Of a stretch of 64,000 nt of DNA, positions 50,684 to 58,712 are shown one piece after another. Numbering within the stretch: the first letter of the stretch is position 1; every line of letters begins with the position of its first letter. The notes beneath the pieces are model-generated. The model saw nothing but the letters and a program-made list of their open reading frames with translations, searched no databases and was not told where the DNA came from. This DNA is from Actinocrispum wychmicini (GTDB taxonomy: Bacteria > Actinomycetota > Actinomycetes > Mycobacteriales > Pseudonocardiaceae). A program made the position numbers and the translations under genes. The stretch is taken from positions 1 to 64,000 of the forward strand of contig NZ_SLWS01000003.1 of the NCBI RefSeq assembly GCF_004345645.1, written 5' to 3'.

Positions 50684-51123
50684 TGGGGAAGTCTCTTTTG
50701 GTGGTGGATGAGGTGTTGGGTTTGGTCTCCGGCAAGGTATTGAGGTTCGACGACGTCCGCGGCTACGGGTTCATCGCGCCCGACGACGGCGGCGAGGACG
50801 TCTTCATGCACGCGAACGATCTGCGGGACGAGAAGTTCCTGTTCACCCCGGGCACCACGGTCGAGTTCGACGTGGTCGAGGGCGACCGCGGCCTGAAGGC
50901 GACCGGGGTGCGGGTGCTGGAACGCGGCCCGACCCGGTCGGCCGGGCCCGCCGGGGGCGCGGACGACGAAGTGATGTGCGACGTCCTGTCCCCGCGCGAG
51001 CTGATGCAGGAGCTGACCGAGGCCCTGCTCGAAGCGGCGCCGACCCTGACGGCCGCGCAGATCGTCCAGGTCCGCCAACGGATCGCGAAACTGGCCCACG
51101 CCCACGGCTGGCTCGAAAGTTAG
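50683..51123 (+). CDS. Cold-shock-domain protein with C-terminal extension
   Basis: A 146-residue protein. Residues about 14-75 are a cold-shock domain (SGKVLRFDDVRGYGFIAPDDGGEDVFMHANDL), a single-strand nucleic-acid binding fold in which RGYGFI and DVFMHA match RNP1 and RNP2. The remaining 65 residues are helical. ATG 50683 overlaps the recD2 stop, so the two are translated together, suggesting help to the helicase or a shared role in nucleic acid handling. A GTG start ten codons downstream is possible. Confidence 0.85.
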   Translation: MGKSLLVVDEVLGLVSGKVLRFDDVRGYGFIAPDDGGEDVFMHANDLRDEKFLFTPGTTVEFDVVEGDRGLKATGVRVLERGPTRSAGPAGGADDEVMCDVLSPRELMQELTEALLEAAPTLTAAQIVQVRQRIAKLAHAHGWLES

Positions 51124-51201
51124 GCCGGCGCGGCCGGTTCCCGGGGATGTCTCCCGTATGATTCACGCCGAATCGGGGATGTTCCCCGGTTAGGCCGCGA
51201 T

Positions 51202-51219
51202 ACGGAGACCTGTCTCCGT
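51202..51219. promoter_or_regulatory. Perfect 18-bp operator-like palindrome
   Basis: ACGGAGACCTGTCTCCGT has 8-bp perfect arms around a CT centre. It lies 20 bp upstream of the DUF1304 start and has the form of a TetR-family operator. No regulator gene adjoins it; the nearest TetR genes in the window are at 43031 and 33657. Confidence 0.6.
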
Positions 51220-51239
51220 TGGGCAATGGGAGGCGGAGC

Positions 51240-51614
51240 GTGCAGGTAGCCGCGAACATCGTGATCGGTTTGGTGGCCGCGATCCACGCGTACATCCTCG
51301 TGCTGGAGATGTTCCTGTGGACCACGCCGAGGACCCGCCGGGCCTTCGGCATCGACCAGGACCTGGCCGAGAAGACCGTGGTGCTGGCGGCCAACCAGGG
51401 ACTGTACAACGGTTTCCTGGCCGCCGGCCTGGTGTGGGCACTGATCGCCGGCGGGACGAACGGCTACGAGTTCGCCGTGTTCTTCCTGATCTGCGTGATC
51501 ATCGCCGGTCTGTACGGCGCGTTCACCGCGTCCAGGCGCATCCTCTTCGTCCAGGCCCTGCCCGCCGCGGTCGGGCTGGTCCTGGTCCTACTGGCGCACC
51601 AGTCGGCCGGTTAG
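51240..51614 (+). CDS. DUF1304 small membrane protein
   Basis: A 124-residue protein with four membrane helices. The first, ANIVIGLVAAIHAYILVLEMFLWTTP, and NQGLYNGFLAAGLVW match DUF1304; FFLICVIIAGLYGAFTASRRILFVQALPAAVG completes the pattern. No function is known. GTG 51240 follows GGGAGGCGGAG at ideal spacing. A perfect palindrome upstream suggests single-repressor control, probably by a TetR protein encoded elsewhere. Confidence 0.88.
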   Translation: MQVAANIVIGLVAAIHAYILVLEMFLWTTPRTRRAFGIDQDLAEKTVVLAANQGLYNGFLAAGLVWALIAGGTNGYEFAVFFLICVIIAGLYGAFTASRRILFVQALPAAVGLVLVLLAHQSAG

Positions 51615-51617
51615 GCC

Positions 51618-51977
51618 CTAGGCGGGGACCTTGTTCAGGAAGCCGTGCACGTGCTTGATCTTGTTGTCGGCGAGCACGAGCACGTCGAAGCCCTCGACCA
51701 GTGGCTCGTCGGCGCCGGGAGCGCCGAGGTACCAGGTGAAGCGGGCGAGGTCGTGGTGTCCGTCCACTTCGCCGAGGGTGAAGACCAGGCCGGCGAACTG
51801 TTCCTGCACGCCCGCGATCATCTGGTCGACGTCGTCGGTTCCGGCCCGTTGGGCCAGCGGGTCGGTGTACGTGGTGTCCACTGTGAACAGTTCGGTTACC
51901 AGCAGCCGGCGCTTGGCCGGGTCGGTCTCGTTCCAGGTGTCGATGTACCGCTGTGCTGTGTTCCGGTAGTCGCTCAT
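51618..51977 (-). CDS. SnoaL/NTF2-like protein
   Basis: A 119-residue NTF2-fold protein beginning YRNTAQRYIDTWNETDPAKRRLLVTELF and continuing with TYTDPLAQRAGTDDVDQMIAGVQ, the standard SnoaL-like start. Such proteins can be isomerases, hydrolases or ligand binders. No catalytic residues can be named with confidence. It diverges from the Lrp regulator gene with 73 bp between, and its stop is 3 bp from the DUF1304 stop. Confidence 0.8.
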   Translation of the reverse strand: MSDYRNTAQRYIDTWNETDPAKRRLLVTELFTVDTTYTDPLAQRAGTDDVDQMIAGVQEQFAGLVFTLGEVDGHHDLARFTWYLGAPGADEPLVEGFDVLVLADNKIKHVHGFLNKVPA

Positions 51978-52050
51978 GACTCAAGGATGTCGGTTCGGGC
52001 GCGGCCAGTCGATTACCTCGGAGGTCAAGGCCGTCCGGTAGGTTCGGGCG

Positions 52051-52527
52051 ATGCGTGACGACGTGGCCTTCGACTCGGTCGACGTGGCGATCCTGCGGAT
52101 CCTGCAGAGCGACGGGCGGATCGCCAACAAGGATCTGGCCGCGGCCGTCGGCGTCGCCCCGTCGACGTGTCTCGACCGGGTGGCGCGGCTGCGTCGGGCG
52201 GGGGTGATCACCGGCTACTTGGCCGAAGTGGACGCGGCGTCGATGGGCCGGACCGTGGACGCGTTGCTGGCGGTCCAGGTGCAGCCGCACTCCCGGGGAG
52301 TGGTGGACCCGTTCGTCGCGCATGTGTTGGCGCTGCCGGAAACCCGCGCTGTCCATCACGTGACGGGCGTGGACGACTTCATCGTGCACGTCAGTTGTGG
52401 CAGTACCAGGGACTTGCAGCGGCTGGTGCTCGACGAGTTCACCACCCGTCCGGAGGTCGGCCGGGTGCAGACCCACCTGATCTTCGGGTCGTGGCGCGGC
52501 GGCCCGCTGCTGCCGTACCCGTCGTAG
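52051..52527 (+). CDS. Lrp/AsnC-family regulator
   Basis: A 158-residue regulator: N-terminal helix-turn-helix (DVAILRILQSDGRIANKDLAAAVGVAPSTCLDRVARLRRAGVITGYLAEVD) and a C-terminal AsnC ligand domain with VTGVDDFIVHVSC. These proteins bind amino acids. It precedes the methionine/cystathionine lyase gene by 136 bp on the same strand, so it likely senses a sulfur or branched amino acid and controls that gene. Confidence 0.92.
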   Translation: MRDDVAFDSVDVAILRILQSDGRIANKDLAAAVGVAPSTCLDRVARLRRAGVITGYLAEVDAASMGRTVDALLAVQVQPHSRGVVDPFVAHVLALPETRAVHHVTGVDDFIVHVSCGSTRDLQRLVLDEFTTRPEVGRVQTHLIFGSWRGGPLLPYPS

Positions 52528-52607
52528 GGGCGGTCCGGATCCTGTACTGGGGATGCTCGGCGTACGGTCGATCGGACCGAATCAACTGATGTCATGACCG
52601 CCAATGA

Positions 52608-52622
52608 CCGAATTTTGTTCGG
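52608..52622. promoter_or_regulatory. Candidate Lrp site before the gamma-lyase gene
   Basis: CCGAATTTTGTTCGG has 5-bp inverted arms around an A/T centre, the usual form of Lrp/AsnC boxes. It lies 42 bp upstream of the lyase start in a stretch (52585-52650) clearly richer in A and T than its surroundings. Confidence 0.45.
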
Positions 52623-52663
52623 ACTTTTCGGCATGCAACCGTTGTTCTTACACACTCCTTGGT

Positions 52664-53788
52664 ATGAAGCTGAGCACCCGCGCAGTGCACGCCGGCCGCG
52701 ACGACCTCGTTGACCTGGGGCTGCACGCGGTTCCGATCGACCTGTCGACGACCTACCCGTCTCGCGACAGCCACGGCGAGACCGCACGCCTGGATCTCGC
52801 CGCCGCCGGGGAAGCGTTGTCCGGTTCGCAGGTCTACGGCCGGGTGGGCAACCCCACGGTCGCCCGTTTCGAGGCCGCGCTGGCCGAACTCGAAGGCTGC
52901 GCGGCCGCCGTCGCCTTCGCCAGCGGCATGGCGGCGTTGTCCGCGTGTCTCCTCGCCGCGGTCACCGCCGGCCGCCCACACGTCGTCGGCGTCCGGCCGT
53001 TGTACGGAACCACCGACCACGTCCTGGAAACGGGTCTGCTCGGCACCACCGTCACGTGGGCGACCGCGGACAAAGTGGAATCCGCGCTACGCAACGACAC
53101 CGGCCTGGTGATCGTCGAGTCACCGGCCAATCCCACCCTGGAGGAACACGACCTGGGCGCGATCGCGGCCGCCTGCGGAGACGTGCCTTTGTTGGTGGAC
53201 AACACGTTCGCCACCCCGATCCGGCAACGCCCAGTGGAGTCGGGCGCCAGGATCGTCATGCACAGCGCCACAAAGTTCCTCGGCGGACACGGCGACGTCC
53301 TCGCCGGCGTGATCGCGTGCGACGAACCGTACGCCCGCGTGCTGCGCCAGATCCGCTTCGCGACCGGCGCGGTCCTCCACCCCTTGGCGGGCTACCTGTT
53401 GCTGCGTGGACTGTCCACATTGCCCATTCGGGTCCGAGCCGCGTCGGCGACCGCCGCCACCCTCGCCGCCCGCCTGGCCACCCACCCGGCGGTGGCGAAA
53501 GTCCACTACCCGGGCGGCCCACTGGTGTCCGTGGAGATCCACGGCGACCCGCACCAGGTCATCAGCGCGGTCCGCCTGCTCACCCCGGCGGTCAGCCTGG
53601 GCAGCGTCGACAGCCTGATCCAGATCCCGGCGGCCCTCACCCACCGGGTGATGGGCGCGGACTCACGGGCGGACAGCGGGATCAGCGACCGGCTGATCCG
53701 TATCTCGATCGGCCTTGAGGACGTCGAGGACCTCTGGCAGGACCTGAACCAGGCGTTGTCGGTGAGCCACCGGGTCGGGGATAGCTGA
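52664..53788 (+). CDS. Cystathionine/methionine gamma-lyase family PLP enzyme
   Basis: A 374-residue Cys/Met-metabolism PLP enzyme. Lys204 in MHSATKFLGGHGD binds PLP, YGR at 58-60 contacts its phosphate and Tyr114 (PLYG) is the catalytic tyrosine. The active-site cysteine that marks many true methionine gamma-lyases is not obvious (GLYG context lacks it). Likely activity: gamma- or beta-elimination of methionine, cystathionine or homocysteine. ATG 52664. Placement after an Lrp gene with an intervening candidate site supports amino-acid-responsive control. Confidence 0.88.
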   Translation: MKLSTRAVHAGRDDLVDLGLHAVPIDLSTTYPSRDSHGETARLDLAAAGEALSGSQVYGRVGNPTVARFEAALAELEGCAAAVAFASGMAALSACLLAAVTAGRPHVVGVRPLYGTTDHVLETGLLGTTVTWATADKVESALRNDTGLVIVESPANPTLEEHDLGAIAAACGDVPLLVDNTFATPIRQRPVESGARIVMHSATKFLGGHGDVLAGVIACDEPYARVLRQIRFATGAVLHPLAGYLLLRGLSTLPIRVRAASATAATLAARLATHPAVAKVHYPGGPLVSVEIHGDPHQVISAVRLLTPAVSLGSVDSLIQIPAALTHRVMGADSRADSGISDRLIRISIGLEDVEDLWQDLNQALSVSHRVGDS

Positions 53789-53903
53789 CCCACCGCGGGG
53801 AACCGGCGCGGGTCACCCACGCGAGGGCGAGGCCCGCGACGACACCCGCGGTGAACGCGATGGCCTTGGCGGGTCCTCGACTGTCCACAGTGGTCGTTTT
53901 CAT
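53682..53903 (-). CDS. Small single-pass membrane protein, coupled
   Basis: A 73-residue protein with one hydrophobic helix near residues 12-30 (AKAIAFTAGVVAGLALAWVTRA) and a basic, proline/glycine-rich tail that overlaps, antisense, the last 107 bp of the gamma-lyase gene. Its ATG at 53903 overlaps the DUF5994 stop by 4 nt (ATGA). That coupling is the main support; the tail may be longer than natural. Function unknown. Confidence 0.45.
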   Translation of the reverse strand: MKTTTVDSRGPAKAIAFTAGVVAGLALAWVTRAGSPRWVSYPRPGGSPTTPGSGPARGPRRPQGRSRYGSAGR

Positions 53904-54376
53904 TCCGGTCCGTTCGCCGCGATGGATCCGGGCACGCCGTTGCTGGTAAGGATTTCCGCCGCGGTCGCCACTGTGTCGCGGGCGGCGGCCGCGTACATCA
54001 CGGCACGGGCGACACCGCCGCGCGTGCCGACCGGGACTACGAGCACGGTCATCCGGCGGTCGTCCGCGCTGATCGCCATGACGGTGTCCGGCGGCAGTGT
54101 GGGGCAGTCCTCCAGGGACACCGCCCAGCCGTTGGTCACGATCTCGGGAACGACTGGGTGCCACGCGCCGAAGTGGCACGCCAGCCGGTTGACCGGGCCG
54201 ATCCACGAGCTCAACGCCATGACCAGGCCTGGGAACTCCGCTGCCGGGTCGGCCGAGCGCGGCCACCACGCGCCGTCGACCTGGCCGCGCACGCCTGTGG
54301 TCGGCTTGATCCGCAACCGGGGGTCGGGTGGCGGTCGGTACGGCGCCGAGCCGGCACCGAGCCAGTCCAAGGTCAT
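53900..54376 (-). CDS. DUF5994 family protein
   Basis: A 158-residue protein of the DUF5994 type, seen in actinomycetes: PRLRIKPTTGVRGQVDGAWWPRSADPAAEFPGLV near the start, then LACHFGAWHPVVPEIVTNGWAVSLEDCPT. No enzymatic motif is visible. ATG 54376 is chosen because upstream codons are not typical coding sequence; GGGAG lies nearby. Followed by the small membrane protein gene with a 4-nt overlap. Confidence 0.8.
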   Translation of the reverse strand: MTLDWLGAGSAPYRPPPDPRLRIKPTTGVRGQVDGAWWPRSADPAAEFPGLVMALSSWIGPVNRLACHFGAWHPVVPEIVTNGWAVSLEDCPTLPPDTVMAISADDRRMTVLVVPVGTRGGVARAVMYAAAARDTVATAAEILTSNGVPGSIAANGPE

Positions 54377-54556
54377 CCCGACGCTCCCGCCTCCGGCCGG
54401 ATGTGCCCGCCGGGTGTGTTGCTGCTCCGAAGGTGGTGGCGGCTCGAACGCCGGCACTCGACATGCCCAAGGTGCGGACAGTGTACTCGGCCGCCCGTTC
54501 GGGAACGGAAATCGTCGACATCCGGACCGGTCGTCCGAAGTGGGCACTGCGGCTGC

Positions 54557-54718
54557 TTACCGGTTGTCCGGCTCCGCTTCCGGGTCGGGCGCGTCGCTGG
54601 GCTCGCCCGGTTCGCGGAACAGTGTCTCCCGCGGGGCCACGCGGTCGGCGGGCGGACTGTCCTGCTCGACCGGCTGGTCTTCGTAAGGGTGGCTGAACAG
54701 TTCGTGGCCGGTACTGAT
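54557..54718 (-). CDS. Possible 53-residue acidic protein with non-ATG start
   Basis: An open frame starting 32 bp after the desaturase stop encodes an acidic peptide (HPYEDQPVEQDSPPADR, GEPSDAPDPEAEPDNR). A good ribosome site AAAGGA (54730-54725) precedes ATC at 54718, where ATG would be expected; there is no ATG, GTG or TTG in suitable position. It could use ATC, be a mutated relic, or be noise. Function unknown. Confidence 0.25.
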   Translation of the reverse strand: MSTGHELFSHPYEDQPVEQDSPPADRVAPRETLFREPGEPSDAPDPEAEPDNR

Positions 54719-54750
54719 GATGTGTCCTTTCTGGACGGACGGGTCGCGGC

Positions 54751-55800
54751 TCAGCTGGCGGGCTGCGGCCGGACTCGGCGGCGCAGCGGCGCGCCCGCGT
54801 CGTGCAGGTGCCGCAGCACGATGGTGTACGAGGCGATCAGGCTGGCCTGGCTGTAGGAGATGCCGTGTCGCGCGCAGAAATCCCGGACGAGGGGCTGGGC
54901 CCGGCGCAGGTTGGGCCGGGGCATGTGCGGGAACAGGTGGTGTTCGATCTGGTAGTTCAGGCCGCCGAGTAACCCGTCCACCCACCGCCCGCCGGAGATG
55001 TTCCGGGACGTGAGTACCTGCCTGCGCAGGTGGTCCAGCTCCTCCTCCCGGCTGAGGATCGGCATGCCCTTGTGGTTGGGGGCGAACGAGCAGCCGAGGT
55101 AGATCCCCATCAGGCCCTGGTTGACGACGATGAACAGCACCGCCTGGCCAGGTGACAGGACGATGAACAACGCGGCGAGAAGGCCGCCGAACGGGATGGT
55201 CAGCAACGCGGCTTCCAACAGCGGCCGTTTGACGCCACGGTTCAGCACGGCGTGGAAGCTGGCGATCCGCAGCATCGTCGCCTCGACCAGCAGCAGGGGG
55301 AAGAACAGGAACGCCTGGTACTTCGCGACCCACCGGTAGACGCCCCGCTTCTCGCCGGACTGGCTACGGCTGAACGCCAGCGCCGCGATGTCGATGTCCG
55401 GGTCGTGGTCCTCGTGGTTGGGGTGCGCGTGGTGCAGGTTGTGCTTGGCCACCCACCATTCGTAGCTGATCCCGGTGAAGCCGCCGTGCACGTACCCGAC
55501 CAGGTCGTTCGTCTTGCGGGTACGGAAGATCTGGCCGTGTCCGGCGTCGTGGCCGATGAACGCGAACTGGGTGAACACCACCGCGAGGAACGCCGCGTTC
55601 AGCAGTTGCCACCACGAGGCGCCGAGCATCACGAAGGCCACCACACCGGCTGCCAGCAGCAGGGCGTTCACTCCGATCCGGGCGGCGTAGTAGCCGCGGC
55701 GCCGGTCGAGCAGGCCGGCGTGCTTGATCTCCTTGGCCAGCCGGGCGAAATCAGTACGCGATGAGGACTTTTCCGCGACTGAGACGTCACTGTGAGTCAT
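54751..55800 (-). CDS. Membrane fatty acid desaturase (front-end/acyl-lipid type)
   Basis: A 349-residue di-iron desaturase with the three histidine boxes: GHDAGH near 88, KHNLHHAH near 125 and QIEHHLFP near 290, the last with Gln in place of the first His as in acyl-lipid front-end desaturases. About four membrane helices lie between. It introduces a double bond in membrane lipid acyl chains using O2. ATG 55800 is taken; the frame opens four codons earlier. Confidence 0.9.
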   Translation of the reverse strand: MTHSDVSVAEKSSSRTDFARLAKEIKHAGLLDRRRGYYAARIGVNALLLAAGVVAFVMLGASWWQLLNAAFLAVVFTQFAFIGHDAGHGQIFRTRKTNDLVGYVHGGFTGISYEWWVAKHNLHHAHPNHEDHDPDIDIAALAFSRSQSGEKRGVYRWVAKYQAFLFFPLLLVEATMLRIASFHAVLNRGVKRPLLEAALLTIPFGGLLAALFIVLSPGQAVLFIVVNQGLMGIYLGCSFAPNHKGMPILSREEELDHLRRQVLTSRNISGGRWVDGLLGGLNYQIEHHLFPHMPRPNLRRAQPLVRDFCARHGISYSQASLIASYTIVLRHLHDAGAPLRRRVRPQPAS

Positions 55801-55968
55801 AGCTGAGCACATGCTTTCTGGTCCGCCGTGTGACAGCCGCAGCGGACCTGTTGGTGGACGATCAGCCCGCTGATGAATCGGTTCTTCTCGGAGAAAGCCA
55901 TGCTTCCGCGAGCTGGAGGCATAAGCGCCTATCGCCCCAACGCAGCTCGGGCGGCGAGAGTTCCCCCC

Positions 55969-56190
55969 TCAGTTGATCCGGCCGAGGTGGGTGCCCCGTG
56001 CCTCGGCCGCGGTGGGGGTGTCCAGGCCGAGCATCGCCATCAGCTCGGCCCGGTCCTGCGGGTCGGTGGCGTGGCAGTCGACCGTGTGCGCGGCCTGTCC
56101 ACGTTGGAGTTTCTCGTCGCGCAGCTTGGTGGCCCGAGCCTCGGCGAGCCGCTGCCTGCCGGTGTCGGAGGTGGAACGTGGGGCGGTCAT
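55969..56190 (-). CDS. Small hydrophilic protein, unknown
   Basis: A 73-residue soluble protein with a basic helix (RQRLAEARATKLRDEKLQRGQ) and a CHATDPQDRAELMAMLGL segment. ATG 56190 follows GAGGGAG at good spacing. I recognise no family. It lies upstream of, and on the same strand as, the desaturase gene, 168 bp away. Confidence 0.55.
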   Translation of the reverse strand: MTAPRSTSDTGRQRLAEARATKLRDEKLQRGQAAHTVDCHATDPQDRAELMAMLGLDTPTAAEARGTHLGRIN

Positions 56191-56290
56191 CGAACTCCCT
56201 CGGCTTGAGACGCCGCCGCCGGCTCGTCCACAAAGGACACCATGGCGGGCGGTCTTCGGGTTGGCGCGACGCGGGTCGACGGCACCGACC

Positions 56291-56464
56291 CTACGGCATG
56301 GCCCACGTCGTCACGCCGGTCACCGCGTTGTGGCGCAGGTTCCGCAGGTGACGGCGGGTTTCCTCGTGGGCGGTGAGCCGGCCGGTCGTGGTCGGGGCCG
56401 ATTGTCCGACCATCCGGCACGTCAGGCACCAGGCGAGCGTACGCCACCCGATTGCCCCTGTCAT
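56291..56464 (-). CDS. Possible Cys/His-containing 57-residue protein
   Basis: A short frame with WRTLAWCLTCRMVGQS, then HEETRRHLRNLRHN: two cysteines in a CxxC spacing and three histidines, arranged as in a small zinc ribbon. Codon use is acceptable but no strong ribosome site is seen before ATG 56464. It may be a small regulatory or zinc-binding protein as often found near DUF6292 genes. Confidence 0.4.
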   Translation of the reverse strand: MTGAIGWRTLAWCLTCRMVGQSAPTTTGRLTAHEETRRHLRNLRHNAVTGVTTWAMP

Positions 56465-56796
56465 CCGTGGTGATCTGCGGTACAGTCGGTCGCGTCGAGG
56501 TAACGACCTGTCGGTGTTGGGGCCGGCGACCCCTCGGCCAGCTGATCTGTCGGACCGCCGGAGGCAGGTGGTTCGGCACGCCGGTGTCGGACGCTCGCGA
56601 GAACCATCACCCACTGGCCGTATCGGTCGTCGAGCTGCCTCGGCTGAATGTCCCACAGGGACGAAGCCGTTGGCGCCCACGCACGGGGATGTTCGAGCGT
56701 CCTGGTTCTCGCAGCCGCGACACCTGCGGGTCGTGGTGCCCGTATCCGTGACCATGGTGCGGGTGCCACGAGCGAACAACGAACGGACACCGAGGA
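56465..56796. other. 332-bp gap without a supported gene
   Basis: No frame with good start signals was found. The right half should hold the promoter of the rightward DUF6292 gene (ribosome site CGAGGA just before 56797) and the left half that of the leftward small genes. No clear repeats or hairpins stand out. Confidence 0.5.
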
Positions 56797-57261
56797 ATGA
56801 CGTCGGAGCAAGACCGGTTGCCGCGGACTGCCATTGTCCACAATGGAGGAGTGGAGCCGTGGTCGGTCGACGACGGCGTGCACGCGTTGTCCCGAGGTTT
56901 GGCCGGCTACCTCAGCGCGGTGGCCCACGCGGTCGGCGTCCCGGCTGAGGGCACCAGTTTCGAGGTCAGTGACACAGCCACCGCGTACCTCGCCCTGACG
57001 CGCCGCTGGTCGCGCCGGCCCGGCAAGGACCTGATGCTGGTGTGGAGCGAGCGCACCGGCTGGGCGCTGTTGGTGGAAACCGACCCGGGGGAGACGCCGG
57101 TGTCGGTCGCCCGCCTCGGCGGCGAGTGCGTGCCGCCCCCCGAGGTGGTCGCCCGGTTCGTGGCCGACGCCCTCACCGGGCCAGGATCCCAGCCGGCGAC
57201 CGCTCCCGTGCCGGCGAACCGGACGCGTCTCACCGAAAGCCTGACCCGGTACTCGACCTAG
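56797..57261 (+). CDS. DUF6292 family protein
   Basis: A 154-residue protein fitting DUF6292: VDDGVHALSRGLAGYLSAVAHAVG, DTATAYLALTRRWSRRPGKDLMLVWSERTGWALLVET and a PPEVVARFVADAL end. The family is common in Pseudonocardiales and related actinomycetes, often near secondary-metabolism or regulatory genes, but no function is known. ATG 56797. It ends on a hairpin shared with the convergent kamA gene. Confidence 0.82.
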   Translation: MTSEQDRLPRTAIVHNGGVEPWSVDDGVHALSRGLAGYLSAVAHAVGVPAEGTSFEVSDTATAYLALTRRWSRRPGKDLMLVWSERTGWALLVETDPGETPVSVARLGGECVPPPEVVARFVADALTGPGSQPATAPVPANRTRLTESLTRYST

Positions 57262-57298
57262 GGTCTGTATCGCGGACGGGGACCTCGATACAGACCCT
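57260..57298. terminator. Bidirectional terminator hairpin
   Basis: AGGGTCTGTATCG (57260-57272) pairs perfectly with 57286-57298 across a 13-nt loop. It begins inside the DUF6292 stop codon and ends 4 bp before the kamA stop, separating two convergent genes. Confidence 0.8.
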
Positions 57299-57302
57299 GG
57301 CG

Positions 57303-58691
57303 TCACCCCTGGGCGGACCACCACTGCTGGCCGGTGTCGGGGAGGCTGCCGATCGGGTCGTAGTACGGGTACCTGCGCTCCAGCGCCTCGGGGTCCGTCA
57401 GCTCGATGCCGGTCCGGTAGTTCTTGGTCCAGTACGAGATCCCCCGGTCGCGGTCGTACTCGCTCAGCTGGTGGACCCACCGCTTGCCGACGTACGGCAC
57501 GTCGCACACGATCCGCGGGGTGGCGTAGCCGGGCAGGTAGCCCATGATGGCGTGCTGGAGTTCCTGGGCTTCCCACACCGCGACCCGCCAGTGTTCCGCG
57601 TTCGGGATCATGTCGCACATGTAGAAGTAGTACGGCAGGATGTTCGCTTCCCCTTGCAGCGCGAAGCAAAGGTCCAGCAGGTCCGCGGGGGTCGCGTTGA
57701 CACCGCGCATCAGCACGCCCTGGTTGCGCACGTCACGGACGCCGACGTCCAGCGCGGTGCGCGCGGCCTCGGCCACGAGCGGGGTCACGGACTGGACGTG
57801 GTTCACGTGCGTGTGGATCGCCAGGTTCACGCCACGGCGGTGCGCTGTCCGTGCCACCCGCTCAAGGCCCTCGACCACCCGGGGCTGGATCCAGTGCTGC
57901 GGCAGGCCGGCCAGGGCCTTGGTGGCCAGCCGGATGTCCCGGACCGTGTCGATGTCCAGCAGCCGCATCAGGAACGACTCGAGCTGGTGCCACGGCACGT
58001 TCGCCACGTCACCGCCGGAGACGACCACGTCCCGCACACCCGGTGTCCGCTTCAGGTAGTCGATCATCTGGTCCTGCCGGTCGACCGGCTTCAGCGCGAG
58101 CTTGTGCTTGTCCACCAGGGCGGTCGAGTTGCCGACCAGGTCCATCCGGGTGCAGTGGCCGCAGTACTGCGGGCATGTGGAGAGCAGCTCGGCCAGTACC
58201 TTGGTGGGGTACCGGTGGGTCAACCCCTCGACGACCCACATTTCGGCTTCGTGCAAGGAGTCCCGGGACGAGTACGGGTGGTTCGGCCAGCGCGGGTCGC
58301 GGTCGCTGCGGACCGGCAGCATGTACCGGCGGATCGGGTCGGCGAGGAACGCCTCGGTGAACTTCGCGGGGTCGTCGCCGGCCGTGGGCGCCATGGTGTT
58401 CAGCATCTGCGGTGGCAGCAGCATCGACATGGTCGCCAGACGTTCCTGGTCGGCCGCGAGGTCTTCGTAGAAGTGCTCTTCCAGCAGGTCGCCGACGCAC
58501 GCGCGGAGCTGCTTGATGTTGCGCAGGCAGTGCACGCGCTGCCACTGGGCGTCCCGCCACTGGGCGTCGGTCACGTCCCGCCAGCCGGGGAAGCGGCGCC
58601 AGTCGGGCTCGACCAGCTCGCGCCGGACATACGAGTACGGCTGCTCGCCAGTCTCCCGGACGGCTTCCGCGACGTCCTGGATCACAGTCAT
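57303..58691 (-). CDS. kamA: Lysine 2,3-aminomutase family radical SAM enzyme
   Basis: A 462-residue KamA-family enzyme. The radical-SAM cluster motif is Cys173-x3-Cys177-x2-Cys180 (CPQYCGHC), followed by RDVVVSGGDVANVP and the PLP/substrate segment YFYMCDMIPNAEHWRV. It converts L-lysine to L-beta-lysine, the first step of the lysine fermentation route; some relatives act on glutamate or serve antibiotic synthesis. The divergent operon kdd-kamD-kamE, 92 bp away, fixes the lysine assignment. ATG 58691. Confidence 0.9.
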   Translation of the reverse strand: MTVIQDVAEAVRETGEQPYSYVRRELVEPDWRRFPGWRDVTDAQWRDAQWQRVHCLRNIKQLRACVGDLLEEHFYEDLAADQERLATMSMLLPPQMLNTMAPTAGDDPAKFTEAFLADPIRRYMLPVRSDRDPRWPNHPYSSRDSLHEAEMWVVEGLTHRYPTKVLAELLSTCPQYCGHCTRMDLVGNSTALVDKHKLALKPVDRQDQMIDYLKRTPGVRDVVVSGGDVANVPWHQLESFLMRLLDIDTVRDIRLATKALAGLPQHWIQPRVVEGLERVARTAHRRGVNLAIHTHVNHVQSVTPLVAEAARTALDVGVRDVRNQGVLMRGVNATPADLLDLCFALQGEANILPYYFYMCDMIPNAEHWRVAVWEAQELQHAIMGYLPGYATPRIVCDVPYVGKRWVHQLSEYDRDRGISYWTKNYRTGIELTDPEALERRYPYYDPIGSLPDTGQQWWSAQG

Positions 58692-58712
58692 CTCTTCTCC
58701 TCGCGGTCAGCG

